From NCBI RefSeq assembly GCF_019578655.1, contig NC_063256.1, forward strand, positions 32,040,342 through 32,104,341: a stretch of 64,000 nt of DNA, written 5' to 3'. Position numbers and translations under genes: made by a program. A model generated the notes under the pieces. That model was not told where the DNA came from and did no database searches. It was given only the letters and a program-made list of their open reading frames with translations. This document shows, piece by piece, positions 60,201-64,000 of the stretch (its first letter is position 1; every line of letters begins with the position of its first letter). The stretch comes from Ricinus communis (taxonomy: Eukaryota > Streptophyta > Magnoliopsida > Malpighiales > Euphorbiaceae).

Positions 60201-62193
60201 AAGAAACGTGTAAAGAAAAGAAACTTCAGGGAATTTCTGATTGTAATATGAAACAACATTCTATTAAGCAGAAAATCATTATGGAAGCTTCAAATAATAA
60301 ATATTAGCTTTATGATGTCCAACTCATATTTTTGTATTAAGCCAAAATCAATACCAGTTGCATGAAAGCCTTTGCTAGGTTATTGAGATGTCAAATTGAC
60401 CAGTAGATCAATTAAAAAATCACAACTTATTTTTTGAAGAGAAATAAAAAATCATAACTGATCACATCAAAGTTGCATCATATCTTTCTGCCTTATTAAA
60501 GCGGCAGTAAACTTTTGATCTTAATTTTTATGTCTTGGCTTTGTTAAGACTATCTTACACTCTCCTTCTTACAGTCTTGCATAAAAGTTGCCCTTGATTT
60601 TGTATCCCCCGACAATGTTCAAGAGTGTATCCGATTGACAGAAGAGTTCCGTATGCTTCCAAAGAACCATAGGGCTAAAGAAGATAAATTGGAGGTACGT
60701 GACATATTCTTTATGGCATTCAAATTAATTTTGCCAGCTATAGGCCATTAGTGACTAGAAAAGCTTAAAGAGGCCGTCATTGTTCATTGCTATAATGCTG
60801 GGTAGGTTTTATAATGACATGAAATTTGAAAATCTTGTTATCTAAAGCTAGATTATGATTTTAGTCGGTAAGCACGGTCTAATGTTGATACTGCTGACTG
60901 GCATATAGTTTCTCATGCTCTCTAACCAGTTTATCATCTTGGAATAGATGCTCAGTGGTGCTTTTTATGCAAGCCAATAAGTGCCATTTCTAAATGTTTT
61001 TAGCACTCAAAAGAATCTTTCCCCTTTTTTAGGTAAAGAAGATGGCAATGTATGCTGCAAGTGCTGCTGTAAGCGAAGCAAAAAGCCTAACTTCTGAACT
61101 CCAGTAAGGACAACTTTACCCTTGATCTCATTACCTTCTGAGTTTTTTTTATTTAATTGTTGGAAGATGCAACTTTTGGGGGTTATTATAATTTGTTTGC
61201 TGTCTTCCGCTATGAAAATATGCGGACTGGTTCAAACTTTGCTGGTTGTAAAATTTAATGGAACAAGTAAAAATAGGCTGAACAAATGATAATCTTGGTT
61301 AATCCTTAAAATTTGACTGACTTATTGGGGTATCATATAAGAAAGACCCTCAAATTTCGAAAATCACTCTGATTCTTTGATATTCTAAAATGAGCATAAC
61401 AATAGCAACTCAAGAAGTGATATTACTTGACCATAAGAATCATATAATGGAAGTAGTAATGTTTCTGGTCCAAAGGACGACGTTAGTCTTAAGTCAACCT
61501 TTACAGTGACTTCTTTTCAGTGGAGAATCACTTTTGCATCTTTTGAAAATTATAACCTGCTTCAATATCAGTATGTTACTTTTGAGTGTTCCATGGAAAC
61601 TTTGGGTGGCGCAAGTGTGTTGGGTGGGGCGGTGGTGTTGAGAGGGAGAGAGCTGCATGTACATGCTGGATTGTGAAGTGAGGGTGTTGATTTGGTTGTG
61701 GGTTGTGCAACAGAATATCAACTGCCTTTTGGTGCCATGGGAGGTCGCTACCTTTGCCCAATTTTATTACAGATGTCTGACTGACTATCAAATAACTTGT
61801 CTCATTTATCTCTGTTCCGATGGCCAAGGGAACTAAATCAAAATTCAATAAGTAAGCACTGAGAAAGAACTGGCAAAACTATTTAACATCGGCTATCGAG
61901 CTCACTTTTCGTTACAAAAAAATTAACATCAGACGTAGAACTCACTGAATTTCCAGAACCTATTACACATGGAAGTAATCATAATTAACATTGCTTATAA
62001 CTGGTTTTGCGCCGCGTGTCAAATGCTCTCAGGTTACATTGGTAACCATTCTTTTAGTTATTTCAATGTGTGAGATTTTCATTAATAACTGTTTATTCTT
62101 TATGTTCTATTATGATCCTTTATCGAATGTTTAATAATTGTCTCTCGCAGATCACTAGATGGCGACACGCAAGTACAAGAGAATGTAATGTAA
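51281..62193 (+). CDS. JmjC histone H3K9 demethylase, KDM3/JMJ25 group
   Basis: Thirteen coding exons: 51281-51724, 52320-52450, 52893-52992, 53101-53233, 53335-53398, 54306-55083, 56671-56997, 58746-59609, 59689-59761, 59850-59935, 60575-60694, 61033-61103, 62151-62193. They join in frame to 1077 codons plus TAA, and all introns are GT-AG. Three AT-hooks (RGRPKG, residues 5-10, 79-84, 132-137) are followed by two cysteine-rich zinc clusters: 162-217 (CHQC, CSNC, CPFC, CNCRLC) and one from 291 ([14 protein letters not shown]). The JmjC domain is split. Fe(II) ligands H653 and D655 (LHCD) are in exon 7 and distal H994 (GCPHQ) in exon 10, with a long insert between, as is usual in the plant group. 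This family, which includes Arabidopsis IBM1, removes H3K9me1/2 in the nucleus. The usual N-terminal WRC zinc domain is not seen. The ATG lies 28 bp after a Copia LTR, and an acceptor-like TTTAG stands at 51258-51262, so 5' exons may be lost or lie beyond the transposons. Confidence 0.92.
58078..58370. repeat. tandem duplication (about 153 bp) in KDM3 intron 7
   Basis: Two diverged copies begin GGATATTATGCTGATTGAT (58078) and GGATATAATGCTGATTGAT (58231). They share GAGCATCTAAACTTGCATCAT and AAGACATTG in the same order. The duplication is non-coding and intronic, and the number of differences suggests it is old. Confidence 0.75.
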
Positions 62194-62359
62194 TTTGTAA
62201 ATGAAGTGTTGTTCTCTGTAAATATTGCCAATTTATGGTAATGTAAATGGTAGTTGCTAAGGAAGAGCTGATGTCCACTAGTTAATTACAGAATAGGCTT
62301 CTGTCTGACCTTGTATGTTTTGTTTGATTTTGCTATTCAGTGTTGTAAACTACTTGTGT

Positions 62360-62365
62360 AATAAA
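62360..62365 (+). terminator. candidate poly(A) signal of KDM3-type gene
   Basis: AATAAA lies 167 bp past the stop codon in AT-rich sequence, following TTGTGT, a plant-like upstream element. Chosen by motif and position. Confidence 0.4.
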
Positions 62366-62369
62366 TTAG

Positions 62370-64000
62370 GCCTAAGAGATAGAAAGTGGACTGCAAGTAG
62401 TTTCCATTTTGATGACCTTGGTTCCTAATTGAGTCGTGTTTTAAGTAATTAAATAAATTCATGTACTAATTTGTGAAATAAAAAATTGTAATAAAATTGC
62501 AAAAAGTGCTAAAGTTTGTGACTTTTTTGCAATTAGGTAAAAGTTGGACGTTCTTGATGATGTGGCATCTAAATAGGTCAATGAACTTTGGTGCAATGTG
62601 TCGGCAAAATTGTGTCGAATTTTTAATAAGTGCATTGAATTATAAAAATTAAAAATTTTGTATTTATTATTACAAAATTGAAAAGTCTTGATAAATTTGC
62701 TAATAATTTATTTATTTTAGGATAATGTAATAATTTAATAGAGTACGACTAAGGTTAAATGTATAATTCTTTTGCTTAAAGAAAAAAAGCAAATGGAGTA
62801 CTTTGCAAGACCGAAATATGGATTATTTTAAAAGAAACTTTCTTCCAAAATTTTTTTTAATTATTTTATAGAATTAATTTACTAAATGGGTTTTACAGGT
62901 TGTGTCCCGTAGCTCACCTGAGCTTAAAGTTTTGAGATGATTAGTTAAATAAGTTATTTTTGTGTTAGCAAATTAAATTGTTAGCCCTAGTTACAACTTT
63001 GTTAACAACTCTTACCAAGAAATTATACCAGTGACAAGATTGACTCGTCCTCCGAGCCATCCAAGCATCCTTGGCTGAAAATGTTAGGAATAAAGTTCAA
63101 TTTGGCCACTTACCTTGTTACACAGTTTTTTTAAATTTATGAACTTTTTAGTCTAAATTTTTATATATTTAGTTTAAATTAATTATATCTAAAAGAAAGA
63201 GTGAGTTATTCTCACTTGAAAATTAAAAAAAATTAAAATATTTATAATATTATTTAAAAATTATTCTATAATTTTAGTACAATTAATATAATTAAGCAAT
63301 AAGTAGTTATTACCATTATTATTCTAGCTGAAACCGTTCTCACCTCTACCGTTATTGGCACCATAACCACTGTAATTATCTCATTCACCCTTATTATTAA
63401 GAAAGAAACAATAAGAATATTGTAACAATATTTATTTTTTTATTATGTTTTATTTAAATTTTTATATATTCTGTTAAATAATTTCATGTAAGAAATTAAA
63501 ATCCACTTTTTTTTAGAGAGTGTGTAACTCACTTTCATTTTTGTAAAAAAATAGGGTTAATTTGAACTAAATATATAAAAATTTAGGTTATAATATTTAT
63601 AAATTTAGAAAAGGGCTAAAGAACAGACTTACCGAGACAAGAGCCTTCTTCAGTAATCAACCGAGCGAAAAGCCAGCCCTTTTATAGGTAAAAATTACGA
63701 ATATCATAAAATTTCTATATTTCTTTTGAACCCCAACAATAAAGTTAATGATCAAATTGAACTTGATTTGAAAATGATCCTCCAAAACATCATTAAAAGC
63801 ATGGACATAACTTCAAGTCACATTTGCAAACCGTTCAAACACTAGAATGCTCACCCTTTCACCGACTTTGATACAAACGTCTCAAAATGCCAGAACACAC
63901 ATAATCAATCAAATCAGTTATGAATAATTTAAGTAGTAATTACAAACAACTCACATCATTAAAAATAACAAACAGAGAAAATTACATTGTATACTATTTT
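62370..64000. other. intergenic DNA downstream of KDM3-type gene
   Basis: No coding region was recognised. It contains the inverted repeat described at 63132-63606. The right end of the window is AT-rich without a gene start. Confidence 0.5.
63132..63606. repeat. long inverted repeat (MITE-like)
   Basis: The left arm (63132-63215, core TAAATTTTTATATATTTAGTT) is matched by the reverse complement of 63515-63606, including the GTGAGTTA and AGTTTAAATTAA-like parts. The loop is about 300 bp with no coding sequence. A shorter outer match (AAGTTCAATTTGG near 63095 against the reverse complement near 63752-63765) suggests the whole element may span about 63094-63765. Confidence 0.55.

Noticed and set aside
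1..64000. tRNA genes, rRNA genes and CRISPR-like arrays
   Set aside because: I looked for tRNA A/B-box text, conserved rRNA stretches and regularly spaced identical repeats and found none; the tandem arrays present lack spacers of CRISPR type.

Overview
The window is nuclear DNA from a flowering plant, almost certainly a eudicot. It is very AT-rich and intron-containing, carries plant-only gene families, and is full of Gypsy (Athila/Tat-type) and Copia LTR retrotransposon remains plus MITE-like hairpins. I cannot fix the species from sequence alone. No rRNA, tRNA, CRISPR array or prokaryote-like operon was seen.

Three cellular genes are well supported. (1) A single-exon minus-strand gene at 22491-22880 encodes a 129-residue basic protein that looks like plant mitochondrial large-ribosomal-subunit protein mL59. 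(2) A minus-strand gene of eight coding exons at 28324-32511 encodes DMS3, the SMC-hinge protein of the DDR complex in RNA-directed DNA methylation. The inferred product is 417 residues, near the roughly 420 expected, and one intron has a GC donor. (3) A plus-strand gene of thirteen coding exons at 51281-62193 encodes a KDM3/JMJ25-group JmjC histone H3K9 demethylase of 1077 residues, with AT-hooks, cysteine-rich zinc clusters and a split JmjC domain.

Region by region: 1-8000 is AT-rich intergenic DNA with one possible unidentified exon near 3097 and a 413-bp hairpin at 6531-6943. From 8015 to about 15790 lies broken Gypsy material. Its minus-strand gag is split by a 2.4-kb solo LTR at 10387-12783 with a perfect 5-bp target duplication. 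From 15.8 to 18.7 kb is an unassigned repeat with a long (AT)n tract, and 18.7 to 22 kb is AT-rich with another MITE-like hairpin. The mL59 and DMS3 genes follow. From 33.9 to 51.25 kb is a stack of nested retrotransposons: a Copia gag split by a second solo LTR, a third LTR copy in inverted orientation, an Athila element carrying a nearly complete reverse-oriented Copia, and a chimeric joint into a 5'-truncated Copia. That last element's LTR ends only 28 bp before the KDM3 start codon. The KDM3 gene fills the rest, followed by AT-rich DNA with a third MITE-like hairpin.

DMS3 (promotes DNA methylation) and the KDM3-type demethylase (removes H3K9me2, which opposes non-CG methylation) act on opposite sides of the same silencing circuit. 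They lie head to head, separated by an 18-kb transposon stack that includes an inverted LTR pair able in principle to make double-stranded RNA. That arrangement is seen directly; any regulatory meaning is inference. No wholly new enzymatic system could be supported.
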